DNA from: Mucilaginibacter corticis
GTDB lineage: Bacteria; Bacteroidota; Bacteroidia; Sphingobacteriales; Sphingobacteriaceae
Assembly: GCF_007558865.1 (NCBI RefSeq)
Contig: NZ_VLPK01000001.1
Location: 1,302,001 to 1,366,000 of the forward strand
DNA: 64,000 nucleotides
Direction: 5' to 3'
A program made the position numbers and the translations under genes. Each line of letters starts with the position of its first letter. Position 1 is the stretch's first letter. Below, in pieces: positions 17,370 to 25,550 of the stretch. The notes below the pieces were generated by a model, which was not told the DNA's origin, searched no databases, and worked only from the letters and a program-made list of their open reading frames with translations.

Positions 17370-18824
17370 TTAAAATTTAAAATAGATGAACTGATTTCCG
17401 TCAAGTACGCCGAAAAATAGAACTAATACAATATACCCGGCTACTGTTAACTCAAAACGGTAACGGTTGATGATACCTTTAGAAAACAGATGTTTGTCAG
17501 ACTTGTATTCATCCCAAAAGTCTTTATAAAACATAATTACCATACAAAGCAATCCGTTGATCAAAGTCTTGTAATCAACAAATAAAGGCCCCCACTCTGT
17601 AGCTATTTTTTTCATTACCATTATGGCATCGGCAAGGGTTGCTGATCTGAACAGGATCAATCCAAATGAAACCAACAGGAAGGTCCAGATCATTTTTAAA
17701 ACAACATTAAATGGCGGTAAGCCACTCTTGGTTTTTTTCACTTTGTTCTTCTTGAAGAACGCGCCCGATAACATCAGCGGAACGTATAACAAACCATGGT
17801 ACAAGCCAAACAGCGCGAAGGTCCATGCCGCGCCATGCCACATACCTATTAATATAAAGGTGATGATGATAGCGAATATGGAACCCCATTTTTCCATGTT
17901 CCTGAAACTAACGTTCAGGGGCATAAACACATAATCTGTTAACCAGCCGGTAAGCGATATATGCCATTTACGCCAATACTCGGCAATGTTTTGCGAGAAG
18001 AACGGACGTTTAAAGTTCTCGGTGATCTTGATGCCCAACAGGTAACCAACACCTATGGCCATTTCAGAATATCCTGCAAAATCAGCATACATCTGGATGG
18101 GGTAAAGCAATGTTGCAAAGCCCAGCGAAACACCGTTGTGGTGTATAGCATTGCCAAACACGGCATCACCATAAATTGATAATCTGTCGGCAACGCACAT
18201 CTTCATGAACATGCCCCAGAAGATCCGTTTTAAACCAATTGATGCCAGCTCATAATCTAACGTACGGCCTTTTGATAATTGGGCCAGGAACGGTTTCGGA
18301 CGGTCAATAGGACCGGAAAGTATGGTTGGGAAGAATGCGATGTAAGTGGCAAAGTCTACAAAGCTGCGGCAAGGTTCCATGTTTTCACGATGTACCTCAA
18401 TAACATAACTTATCAGCTTAAAGGTAAAGAAACTGATACCTATCGGCATCAAAATACTAAACAGCGTCCAATGGGTTTGCAGCCCTATCGCGTTAAAAAA
18501 ATCGCTGAATGATTGGATGAAAAAGTTAAGATACTTAAAATACAAAAGCAGGCCTAAGCCAAGCACTACGCCTAAAGTAGTAAACAGCGAAGATCTTTTT
18601 TTATTACTCTCTGCATTGTTGCCTATGGCTATGCCTAAACCATAAAAAACAACCGTGGCTGTAAGCAGCAACGGTATCATTTTCCACTCGGCAAAACCGT
18701 AAAAGAAATAGCTGGCTAAAAGCAGCCAAACGTTTTGGGCTTTGGCTTTGCCGTTTAAAAGGAAATAGTATACTACAAAAACTACTAAGAAGAATATTAA
18801 AAAATTGATAGAATTTACAACCAT
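17370..18824 (-). CDS. MBOAT family membrane O-acyltransferase (AlgI/DltB-like)
   Basis: 484-residue polytopic inner-membrane protein of the MBOAT family with about ten hydrophobic helices. The family hallmarks are clear: FFPTILSGPIDRP, YADFAGYSEMAIGVGYLLG, NIAEYWRKWHISLTGWLTDY (His288) and GMWHGAAWTFALFGLYHG, with the catalytic His330. Relatives AlgI, PatA and DltB carry acyl groups across the membrane to polysaccharides, peptidoglycan or teichoic acids. The gene lies 2 bp after the VOC gene and 5 bp before its SGNH partner. With an acyl carrier protein in the same operon, a carrier-bound acyl donor as in DltB is more likely than acetyl-CoA, but this is inference. Confidence 0.95.
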   Translation of the reverse strand: MVVNSINFLIFFLVVFVVYYFLLNGKAKAQNVWLLLASYFFYGFAEWKMIPLLLTATVVFYGLGIAIGNNAESNKKRSSLFTTLGVVLGLGLLLYFKYLNFFIQSFSDFFNAIGLQTHWTLFSILMPIGISFFTFKLISYVIEVHRENMEPCRSFVDFATYIAFFPTILSGPIDRPKPFLAQLSKGRTLDYELASIGLKRIFWGMFMKMCVADRLSIYGDAVFGNAIHHNGVSLGFATLLYPIQMYADFAGYSEMAIGVGYLLGIKITENFKRPFFSQNIAEYWRKWHISLTGWLTDYVFMPLNVSFRNMEKWGSIFAIIITFILIGMWHGAAWTFALFGLYHGLLYVPLMLSGAFFKKNKVKKTKSGLPPFNVVLKMIWTFLLVSFGLILFRSATLADAIMVMKKIATEWGPLFVDYKTLINGLLCMVIMFYKDFWDEYKSDKHLFSKGIINRYRFELTVAGYIVLVLFFGVLDGNQFIYFKF

Positions 18825-18826
18825 TA

Positions 18827-19234
18827 TTAATCTTTATTTACCAGTTCTATAAAACCGACTTCCTTTTTATAAAGATAACAAATCAGCTTGTTATCCAAAG
18901 CTATAGCCTCTACAGGACGAAAAAGCGGTATATACCCTTGTACGTCAACCAGCTCATCAACCGTTGCGTTTATGTCGTCAACTTCGTAACATACGTGGTA
19001 AGGCGCTACTCCGTTTTTCTTTAAAATTTTATTTACCGACGATTGCTCATCAATAGGCTCAATAAGCTCAACGCGGGGCATACCGTCTTTGGTTAAAAAA
19101 CAGATCTTTACGCGTTGAATTTCGTCGTCAATTACAGGCGTGGCCTGGTAACCTGCCCGCACATATGGGGCAGATGTATTGGCTATGCTATCGGTTACAT
19201 AGCCAATATGATGAAATCTGAAACTACTAAGCAC
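18827..19234 (-). CDS. VOC-fold (glyoxalase / methylmalonyl-CoA epimerase-like) protein in the acyl-transfer operon
   Basis: 135-residue vicinal-oxygen-chelate protein. It starts with a GTG whose G is the last base of the ACP stop (TAGTG), a sign of translational coupling. The sequence has the two beta-alpha-beta-beta-beta modules: FRFHHIGYVTDSIANTSAPY at the start and APYHVCYEVDDINATVDELV in the middle, with possible metal ligands His9, Glu63 (RVELIEP), His84 and a late Glu (GFIELVN). The pattern is close to methylmalonyl-CoA epimerase-like VOC proteins. In this operon it could epimerise or isomerise the acyl group on the carrier protein. That role is inferred only from its position between ACP and MBOAT genes. 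Confidence 0.88.
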   Translation of the reverse strand: MLSSFRFHHIGYVTDSIANTSAPYVRAGYQATPVIDDEIQRVKICFLTKDGMPRVELIEPIDEQSSVNKILKKNGVAPYHVCYEVDDINATVDELVDVQGYIPLFRPVEAIALDNKLICYLYKKEVGFIELVNKD

Positions 19235-19473
19235 TATAATTTACCGGCTATAGATTCGGTCATTTCTGAAACGTTGCTCCAGGAAAGGATCTCTTTTGAT
19301 GTAAATTTTATTTTGAACGCTTTTTCAATAGCTACAATTAACTGGATGTGTGACAGCGAATCCCAATCTTCTACATCATCAGCGGTAGTTTGAGGGGTTA
19401 ATACAATGTCCTCATTATCCAATACGTCACGAAAAATGTCCTGTACTTTAGCTAAAATTTCAGTTTGTTCCAT
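19234..19473 (-). CDS. Acyl carrier protein
   Basis: 79-residue acyl carrier protein, starting at the ATG at 19473 (MEQTEILAKVQDIF). The reading frame is open further upstream but that part overlaps the FkbH gene in another frame and has no ACP character. The phosphopantetheine serine is Ser39 in DDVEDWDSLSHIQLI. Helix 1 (4-18) and helices 3-4 (EKAFKIKFTSKEILSWSNVSE) fit the fold. It differs from the fatty-acid AcpP consensus DSLDTVE and looks like the stand-alone ACPs next to FkbH proteins. It begins 13 bp after the FkbH stop and is coupled to the VOC gene by TAGTG. The likely cargo is a glyceryl or related hydroxyacyl group loaded by FkbH. Confidence 0.93.
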   Translation of the reverse strand: MEQTEILAKVQDIFRDVLDNEDIVLTPQTTADDVEDWDSLSHIQLIVAIEKAFKIKFTSKEILSWSNVSEMTESIAGKL

Positions 19474-19486
19474 TATTACTTCTTTT

Positions 19487-21211
19487 TTATTTGTTTTCGA
19501 TATAAAATTCTCTGTCTGCATGATCGCCAACTTCCAGCTCAAACTGTAGCGGTTCTGAACCTTCAATGGTACTGAACCCAAGTTTAGGGAAGTGGTCGGC
19601 CACCATGTTGTTTTTTGCAGTAGGCAAGTATTCGCCAATGATGCGTTGAAAACCGTGCTCTTTTGCATAGTTAACAATAGTGCTTAACGTAAAGTCTTCC
19701 ATTCCGCGTTTCAACACCCTGCAGCTCATAAACCAGGTATCAACAAAAAGCGTTGACGCATCCAATTTCTTTAAAATGATCACGCAGATCAAGCCATGGT
19801 CGCCAAATTTATCGGCAAGGGTAAATGAAAAGTTTACGTATTGGTCGTTATTTTCTAATGCTTCGATCTCAGCCTCGGTATAACGTACAGTACGCAGGTT
19901 AAACTGGTTACTGCGCTGCGAAAGCTGGGCCACGCGCACAGTGTTAAATGAGTCAAAACCTTTTACTTCTGATACCATGTTCAATGATTTCAGGAAATCG
20001 GCTTCGTTGGTAAAGCTTTGCATTAAAGAAACACGCTTGCTTTCTACCTGGTACTGCGCTGTACGCTCTGCATCGGCATTTGAGTATGAAGCGGTTTCAA
20101 AAAGATTTAATGAATAAAGATATTCCAGGTATTCTCCCGGATCTTCCGGCAATTCAGGCACCGTAACTTCAGGTACGTTTTCTCTTACGATGTTACGCTC
20201 AAAAGGGTTATCATCAAGAAACACCATCGAGTCGAACCCAATATTCAGGATGCTTTGGATAAAGCGGATATTATCGGCCTTGTTATTCCAGTTGGCAACA
20301 AAAACGGCAATGTCCTCTATTTTCAAAACCATCTCAGGATTTTTTTCAAACGGAGCTCTTGCTTTATCTTCATCATTCTTACTGCAAACAGCAATGATGA
20401 TACCACGGTTCTTCAGGTTCTTAACCCATTGCTGAAACTCGGTAAATGCTTTACCTATACCCAGCCCGTGACCAACCTGGATGTTCTCCCAGCCATCGTC
20501 GCCCACAATACCACCCCAGGTAGTGTTGTCAAGATCCAGGATCAGGCACTTTTTAAACTTACCTTCAAGCGCGCAGATAATATCCAGCGTGCGCGATGCC
20601 ACATAAGGCAGGATATCAAGGCTCAGCACCATTTCTGTGCTGATGTAAATATGGCTGTTAAACCCAACGTTACGCCCAAATTTGTTTTGTAAACCGGCAA
20701 TGTCGCAAATAAAGAAGTTTGCATTTTCCTGCGCGATCTTCATCAGTTCGTAGTTCAGTTTACGCAACTGGAATACAAATGAAGACTCGACCTTGTTGGC
20801 GTAGCTTCCAAAAACAGTGTCTTCTATTTCCGGATAGTTATAGTAAATTATACGCCCCTTAACAGTATTGCACATCATCCTGATAAAATCAAGGCGCTCA
20901 TCTGCCAAACCTATCTGGTCTAACGGCGATGTGTGGCTATACTTTTCTAACAGTTTATGGGTTGATTGAAAAACCACAGTATAATCGGCTTCAAATTCGT
21001 GCAGATCAGACGTCGGGTCCATTACCTGGCGCTCAACCTGGTTAAACTCTGCCTCAAATAAGTCAATATTGTAGTTTCTTTCATAGCCCATCCCTTTAAG
21101 AGAAACAGCTAAAAACTGGGTGGCTACATCGCCTAAAAGAGCTACCTTCCGGGTTGGAAGCGATGAATACTCTTTCTTTAAATTTTGTTTAAGTTCTTTA
21201 AAAGATATCAT
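19487..21211 (-). CDS. FkbH-like HAD-IIIC family protein (acyl/glyceryl-ACP loading)
   Basis: 574 residues from the ATG at 21211 (MISFKELKQNLKKEYSS). A longer frame to 21322 exists, but a -7-like box lies at 21260-21267, so translation probably starts downstream of it. Domain order: SGNH-like N-terminal part (LLGDVATQFLAVS, about 20-215), HAD phosphatase core with CLILDLDNTTWGGIVGDDG (nucleophile Asp226, Asp228), VCSKNDEDKA and FLDDNPFERNIV, and a GNAT-like C-terminal domain (about 430-574). Characterised FkbH homologues of polyketide pathways take 1,3-bisphosphoglycerate, remove the phosphate and load a glyceryl group on an ACP. Here it is the first gene of the operon and would play the part that DltA plays in the Dlt system. 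The actual donor is not proven. Confidence 0.93.
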   Translation of the reverse strand: MISFKELKQNLKKEYSSLPTRKVALLGDVATQFLAVSLKGMGYERNYNIDLFEAEFNQVERQVMDPTSDLHEFEADYTVVFQSTHKLLEKYSHTSPLDQIGLADERLDFIRMMCNTVKGRIIYYNYPEIEDTVFGSYANKVESSFVFQLRKLNYELMKIAQENANFFICDIAGLQNKFGRNVGFNSHIYISTEMVLSLDILPYVASRTLDIICALEGKFKKCLILDLDNTTWGGIVGDDGWENIQVGHGLGIGKAFTEFQQWVKNLKNRGIIIAVCSKNDEDKARAPFEKNPEMVLKIEDIAVFVANWNNKADNIRFIQSILNIGFDSMVFLDDNPFERNIVRENVPEVTVPELPEDPGEYLEYLYSLNLFETASYSNADAERTAQYQVESKRVSLMQSFTNEADFLKSLNMVSEVKGFDSFNTVRVAQLSQRSNQFNLRTVRYTEAEIEALENNDQYVNFSFTLADKFGDHGLICVIILKKLDASTLFVDTWFMSCRVLKRGMEDFTLSTIVNYAKEHGFQRIIGEYLPTAKNNMVADHFPKLGFSTIEGSEPLQFELEVGDHADREFYIENK

Positions 21212-21259
21212 ATCATTTATTGATGCAGTCAAAAAGCGCGACTTAAATCGCTTAGCTTT

Positions 21260-21267
21260 CAAATTTA
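21260..21267 (-). promoter_or_regulatory. Putative -7 box of the FkbH-MBOAT operon
   Basis: TAAATTTG on the minus strand fits TAnnTTTG, 49 nt before the ATG at 21211. The -33 region is poor. The position argues against the longer FkbH reading frame. Confidence 0.4.
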
Positions 21268-21390
21268 CAGCACGTAAACGTAATAAATTTTTGCGAAAAA
21301 TAGCCTTTTTTTCTCTATCCAATAAGGAATATAAATAGCCTAATAGTTAATTAAGAATAAGTTAACGTTGGGTTAGCTTAATGAAGTTTA

Positions 21391-22368
21391 TCAGGCCAAA
21401 TGTATCACGGCGTATAAAGCGGCCAATGAAATGGTAATCCATAATGATATCCCCTGAACTAAAGGCCTGAACCCGACAGAAACTAATACCTTTCTGGATA
21501 AGCCGGCACCGATCAGAAAAAGGGTCAGAGTTAACCCGGCTTTAGCTGTCGGGATAAAATAAGGGCTAAGAAATTTCACTGCGGGGACATAGGTATTAGC
21601 GATCATGGCCAGCACAAATAGCCCGATAAAATAAGGAATACTGATATTTTTAGACTTGTTTTTAAAAATGAAGGTCGACATAAAAGCAACCGGAATGATC
21701 CAGAGCGCTCTTGCTAGTTTAACAGTTGTAGCTACCTCTAAAGCATGCGATCCATATTTACTGGCCGCGCCCACAACAGAGCTGGTATCATGTATCGCGA
21801 TAGCGCACCATAAACCGAACTGGGTTTGCGACAAGTTTAAGTAATGACCTATTAACGGAAATATAAACAGGGCTATAGAATTTAGAATAAAGACACAGCC
21901 TAATGCTACCGAGATCTGTTTCTCTTCGGCTTTAATTACCGGGGATATTGCGGCAATGGCGCTGCCACCACAAATGGCCGTGCCTGATGAGATCAAAAAA
22001 GAAGTTTTCTTTTCGATGCTTAACCATTTGCCCATCAGTGTTCCGAATATTAAAGTGCCGGTTATGGATGCGATGGTAAATAATATGCCTTCTTTACCTG
22101 CCTGGAACGCGCTGTGCACATTCATGCCAAAACCTAAGCCTACCACGGATACCTGTAATAGCAAATGAGTGGCTTTATGATTTAAATGTATATACGGATG
22201 CCCGGTAAGTTGCGCAATGACAAGCCCCATTAATAACGCAATGGCTGGGCTGATAAAAGGAGTAAGACAAAGTACTATACCGATAATAAATACGGCTTTG
22301 CGTGTATGCTCATTAACATTTAATAACAAGCCGCTGTTTAATGTATTGGGGTTGATTTGGGTATGCAT
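21391..22368 (-). CDS. yeiH: YeiH family putative sulfate exporter (UPF0324)
   Basis: 325-residue membrane protein with about ten helices. The family signature SSGTAICGGSAIAAISPVI (about 125-145) and VSVVGLGFGMN (about 74-84) are intact, and GLWCAIAIHDTSSVVGAAS follows. The YeiH group is annotated as a sulfate or sulfonate exporter, but few members have been tested. A LysR gene lies directly upstream in the same direction, the usual partnership (as in yeiE-yeiH). A perfect palindrome 69-87 nt before the ATG is a candidate LysR-type binding site. No sulfur metabolism genes are in the window, so the true substrate stays open. Confidence 0.9.
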   Translation of the reverse strand: MHTQINPNTLNSGLLLNVNEHTRKAVFIIGIVLCLTPFISPAIALLMGLVIAQLTGHPYIHLNHKATHLLLQVSVVGLGFGMNVHSAFQAGKEGILFTIASITGTLIFGTLMGKWLSIEKKTSFLISSGTAICGGSAIAAISPVIKAEEKQISVALGCVFILNSIALFIFPLIGHYLNLSQTQFGLWCAIAIHDTSSVVGAASKYGSHALEVATTVKLARALWIIPVAFMSTFIFKNKSKNISIPYFIGLFVLAMIANTYVPAVKFLSPYFIPTAKAGLTLTLFLIGAGLSRKVLVSVGFRPLVQGISLWITISLAALYAVIHLA

Positions 22369-22436
22369 AACAATCTGTTTTGATACCCAAAATTGAGACT
22401 TATAAGCTTCGGATTTTTATCACAAAATCCAATTGT

Positions 22437-22455
22437 CAATAACTTAAAGTTATTG
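22437..22455. promoter_or_regulatory. Palindrome, candidate LysR-type operator upstream of yeiH
   Basis: CAATAACTT-A-AAGTTATTG is a perfect 9-bp inverted repeat around one base. The core ATAAC...GTTAT fits the T-N11-A form of LysR boxes, and the site is centred about 78 bp upstream of the yeiH ATG and 12 bp after the lysR stop. It could also act as a weak AT-rich terminator stem. Confidence 0.5.
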
Positions 22456-22466
22456 AAACAAAGGGT

Positions 22467-23357
22467 TTATTTTGATGTCCTTGCGAAACGCATAAATAAC
22501 TCGGCTAATGATGAGGGCTGGCCGTGCTGCTTAATAAAATGAAAGGTGCGCTCTACTGTCAATCCCTTTATATCAATAATACGGCACTCGTTATGCTGTA
22601 ATTCTTTCAAAATGGCGTGTATAGATAAAAAAGCCAGGCAATTACTGTGCAACAAATATGATTTGATGCTTTCGGTGCCACCTAATTGCATTTCAATTTG
22701 CAGGTCGGCCAATTTAATGTGGTGGGGTTTCAGTGCATGCGCAATTACATCCAGGGTGCCTGATCCCGGCTCACGTAACAGTAAAGGATAATTTTTCAAT
22801 TCTTCGGGTTTAATAGTATCCTTTTTTACTGTGGTGTTATTACTCGCGCAAACTAATACCAGTTCGTCCTTTAAGTATTCTTCATATTTAATAAGCGGAT
22901 TACGCGGAATCCCCTCAATAATTCCAAATTCAATATCTTTATTAAGCAAGGCCTGTTCAATATCTTCGGTATTACCGGTGATCAATAGTACCTTGATCTC
23001 TTTAAATTTCTTATGAAACTGTGCCAATACCGGCGGGATAATATATTGTGCAACAGTAGTACTGGCGCCAATGCGTAATACACCACTATGTTGCTTTAAT
23101 AACAGGTTTATATCAAACTCAAGCTCTTTGTAAATACCTAACAGTTGCTCTGCATATTGTAACAGGATCGCGCCGGCCGGTGTAAGCAGGATCTTTTTAT
23201 TACCGCTACGCTCGAATAAAGAGACTTTATATTCATTCTCCAACTCTTTAATATGTTTGGTAACCGCCGGCTGGCTGATATACAATTCCTCGGACGCTTT
23301 GGTGAAATTAAGCCGCTTAGCAACTGTATAAAAAACTTGCAGACGAAAATCAAGCAT
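22467..23357 (-). CDS. LysR family transcriptional regulator
   Basis: 296-residue LysR regulator. The N-terminal winged helix-turn-helix (FYTVAKRLNFTKASEELYIS, then QPAVTKHIKELENEYKVSLF) covers residues 1-62, and the CysB-like effector domain starts near 90 (GVLRIGASTTVAQYIIPPVL) and includes LREPGSGTLD, typical of the CysB/CbbR/YeiE group. It is co-directional with yeiH (98-bp gap) and divergent from the GntR gene (190 bp). Control of yeiH through the palindrome at 22437-22455 is likely. In relatives the effectors are sulfite or other small anions, but nothing here identifies the ligand. Confidence 0.93.
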   Translation of the reverse strand: MLDFRLQVFYTVAKRLNFTKASEELYISQPAVTKHIKELENEYKVSLFERSGNKKILLTPAGAILLQYAEQLLGIYKELEFDINLLLKQHSGVLRIGASTTVAQYIIPPVLAQFHKKFKEIKVLLITGNTEDIEQALLNKDIEFGIIEGIPRNPLIKYEEYLKDELVLVCASNNTTVKKDTIKPEELKNYPLLLREPGSGTLDVIAHALKPHHIKLADLQIEMQLGGTESIKSYLLHSNCLAFLSIHAILKELQHNECRIIDIKGLTVERTFHFIKQHGQPSSLAELFMRFARTSK

Positions 23358-23534
23358 AAAAGATCTTGTGGTTTTAAACGTAAAGGTAAAAATTATTAGT
23401 AGCCATGGGCCAATTTAATCGGCGGCATAAGCTGGCTGACCATATTTGATACATGCGTATGTGACAAATGTGCGGATGTAATGACATCTTAAAAATTATT
23501 TTGAAAGTTTAAATTTTTGACCGACCTTTAATTC

Positions 23535-23549
23535 ATCAGATGATAGGAT
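23535..23549. promoter_or_regulatory. Imperfect GntR operator overlapping the regulator's own start codon
   Basis: ATCAGAT-G-ATAGGAT, a degenerate copy of the perfect site at 24231-24245, with 14 identical bases including the left flank (ATTCATCAGATGAT at 23531-23544). The right arm runs into the ATG at 23548, which suits autorepression. Confidence 0.6.
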
Positions 23550-24213
23550 GAATAACACAATTGTTAAAAGATCATTGGCAGACGAAGTTGCCACCCGGAT
23601 AATGGAACAAATATCGCTGGGCCATTACAAGGTAAATGAAAAACTGCCTATTGAACCCGAGCTAATGAAAAGCTTTGGCGTAGGCCGATCAACCGTTCGC
23701 GAGGCGGTGAAGAGCCTGGTTAACTCGGGGATGTTGCGGGTACAGCAGGGCGTAGGCACTTTTGTTGAACCGCCAACTAATAACCGCGAACCAATGGACC
23801 AGCGCCTAAAACGTGCCAACGCGCAGGATCTTGACGAAATACGGCAGCTGCTTGAAATGAAAATTGCCGAAAAAGCGGCAACTAATCGAACCGAAAAAGA
23901 TATCGCCAATATTAAGGCGCACCTGGCTGCCAGGAAACAGGCCGCAATTGACGGACTGATCAACGAGTGCATTGAAGCCGATGTAGCCTTTCACACAAGT
24001 ATTGCCGAAGCATCAAAAAATGAGATCCTTGCAGATCTGTACAGGTCTGTAGCGGTACACCTTAAAGACTGGTTCGTTCATTTATACCCGGATACCGCGA
24101 TCTTTAAAGAAACTTACAACCTGCATGAGCAACTGCTAAAAGACATTATAGCCGGTGATCCGAAAAAAGCCTGGACCACCGCTGCCAGGATCATTGGCCA
24201 CGTATACAACTAA
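23548..24213 (+). CDS. GntR family (FadR subgroup) regulator next to an efflux pump
   Basis: 221-residue GntR/FadR-type regulator. The winged helix (residues 8-72) reads LADEVATRIMEQISLGHYKV, LPIEPELMKSFGVGRSTVREAVK and MLRVQQGVGTFVEPP. The FCD effector domain (about 92-215) keeps the likely metal ligands: Asp/His in EADVAFHTSIAEAS, His in YNLHEQLLKDI and His near the end (IIGHVYN). FadR-type proteins respond to small organic acids or metals. The gene is followed after about 45 bp by an MFS drug-efflux gene, and both start regions carry the same palindromic site, so repression of pump and regulator by this protein is strongly suggested. Confidence 0.93.
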   Translation: MNNTIVKRSLADEVATRIMEQISLGHYKVNEKLPIEPELMKSFGVGRSTVREAVKSLVNSGMLRVQQGVGTFVEPPTNNREPMDQRLKRANAQDLDEIRQLLEMKIAEKAATNRTEKDIANIKAHLAARKQAAIDGLINECIEADVAFHTSIAEASKNEILADLYRSVAVHLKDWFVHLYPDTAIFKETYNLHEQLLKDIIAGDPKKAWTTAARIIGHVYN

Positions 24214-24230
24214 AAAATTTACTACAATTC

Positions 24231-24245
24231 ATCAGATGATCTGAT
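24231..24245. promoter_or_regulatory. Perfect 7-1-7 palindromic operator upstream of the MFS pump
   Basis: ATCAGAT-G-ATCTGAT is a perfect inverted repeat, 15 nt before the pump ATG and 18 nt after the GntR stop. The same sequence in weaker form lies at the GntR start, which points to the neighbouring FadR-type protein as the binder. Confidence 0.7.
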
Positions 24246-24259
24246 TTGAAAATTATATT

Positions 24260-25489
24260 ATGAAAAACAACACATCACAAACCATTAGTAATGATGCCGC
24301 GCAAATTGCGCAGCAAACCGTATTTGCCATACTTTTTACAATCAGTTTATCACATTGTATTAACGATTTGCTACAAGCCGTTATACCTTCTATTTACCCG
24401 GTTTTAAAAACTAAGTTTAGTCTCTCCTTTTCGCAAATTGGTTTAATTACGTTTACTTACCAAATTACCGCTTCTATACTCCAACCTTTTGTAGGTTTTT
24501 ATACAGACCGTAAGCCAAGGCCTTATTCGCTTATTGTTGGCATGAGTTTTACTTTGCTTGGTTTGCTTGCTGTGGCTTTTGCTGACAGCTTTAATCATTT
24601 GTTGTTATCGGTAGGCTTAATTGGTATTGGCTCTTCTATATTTCACCCGGAATCGTCGCGTGTTGCACATTTGGCATCTGGTGGAAAGAAAGGTTTGGCG
24701 CAATCTATTTTTCAGCTTGGCGGTAACGCGGGCAGCGCCATTGGCCCGTTGCTGGCGGCATTAATAGTTGTGCCTTATGGTCAGTTCAACGTAATATGGT
24801 TTTGCCTGATAGCTTTTGTTGGCATACTGGTATTATCGCGCGTCTCTGCCTGGTATCGCGAACGGTTAAACATCAACGCGCGCAATAAAACCGTAGTTAA
24901 ACAAGAAATCCACCATGCGCTGTCTAAAAGAAGAGTGATCTTCTCTTTAGGTATATTACTGGTTCTTATCTTTTCAAAATATTTTTACCTGGCCAGCATT
25001 ACCAGTTACTATACTTTCTTTTTGATAGATAAATTTCATATTTCAGTACAGCAATCGCAATTATACCTGTTCGCATTTTTGGGTTCGGTAGCTTTGGGTA
25101 CCTTAATAGGCGGTCCGATAGGTGATAAATACGGCCGTAAATATGTTATCTGGATCTCGATCCTGGGCGTAGCGCCTTTTACATTATTATTGCCTTACGT
25201 AGGTTTGTTTTGGGTTGGCGTGTTATCCGTAATTATCGGGCTGATCCTGTCGTCGGCGTTTTCGGCCATATTGGTTTATGCTACCGAATTGGTGCCCGGT
25301 AAGGTAGGTTTAATAGCCGGCCTGTTTTTTGGATTAGCGTTTGGCATGGGTGGTTTAGGGTCGGCCGTGTTGGGCAAAATCGCCGATTTAACCAGCATAG
25401 CCTATGTGTTTAAGATCTGCGCGTTCTTACCGCTCATTGGTATATTGACAAGCTTCCTTCCAAATTTAGAACATAAAAAGACAGCTTGA
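24260..25489 (+). CDS. fsr: MFS efflux transporter, fosmidomycin-resistance (Fsr) type
   Basis: 409-residue major facilitator with twelve predicted helices. The N-terminal half closely follows Fsr proteins: ISLSHCINDLLQAVIPSIYP, SFSQIGLITFTYQITASILQ, FYTDRKPRPYSL and GIGSSIFHPESSRVAHLASG. The second half has the MFS loop GGPIGDKYGRKYVIW. Fsr of Escherichia coli exports fosmidomycin, but environmental homologues may carry other acidic compounds. It is the second gene after the GntR regulator, with a palindromic operator 15 nt before its ATG, and transcription ends at a strong bidirectional hairpin. The drug assignment is family-level. Confidence 0.88.
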   Translation: MKNNTSQTISNDAAQIAQQTVFAILFTISLSHCINDLLQAVIPSIYPVLKTKFSLSFSQIGLITFTYQITASILQPFVGFYTDRKPRPYSLIVGMSFTLLGLLAVAFADSFNHLLLSVGLIGIGSSIFHPESSRVAHLASGGKKGLAQSIFQLGGNAGSAIGPLLAALIVVPYGQFNVIWFCLIAFVGILVLSRVSAWYRERLNINARNKTVVKQEIHHALSKRRVIFSLGILLVLIFSKYFYLASITSYYTFFLIDKFHISVQQSQLYLFAFLGSVALGTLIGGPIGDKYGRKYVIWISILGVAPFTLLLPYVGLFWVGVLSVIIGLILSSAFSAILVYATELVPGKVGLIAGLFFGLAFGMGGLGSAVLGKIADLTSIAYVFKICAFLPLIGILTSFLPNLEHKKTA

Positions 25490-25501
25490 TATTATCAGAC
25501 C

Positions 25502-25550
25502 GTATAAAACAAGAGCGGCTTTCAATTTGAAAGCCGCTCTTGTTTTATAC
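25502..25550. terminator. Bidirectional terminator, 24-bp perfect inverted repeat
   Basis: Arms 25502-25525 and 25527-25550 are perfectly complementary around a single T; core AAGAGCGGCTTTC. It ends the fsr gene on the plus strand and the sensor gene on the minus strand; its right arm overlaps the last codons of the latter (25545-25550). Confidence 0.9.

Noticed and set aside
19474..19677. Longer N-terminal reading of the acyl carrier protein
   Set aside because: The added residues overlap the FkbH coding end in another frame and do not resemble an ACP; the ATG at 19473 gives a standard 79-residue carrier.
20255..20692. 145-codon plus-strand ORF opposite FkbH
   Set aside because: Shadow of the conserved HAD region; no protein-like motifs.
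21212..21322. Longer start of the FkbH-like protein
   Set aside because: A promoter-like -7 box lies within this stretch, and the added residues are basic and not family-like.
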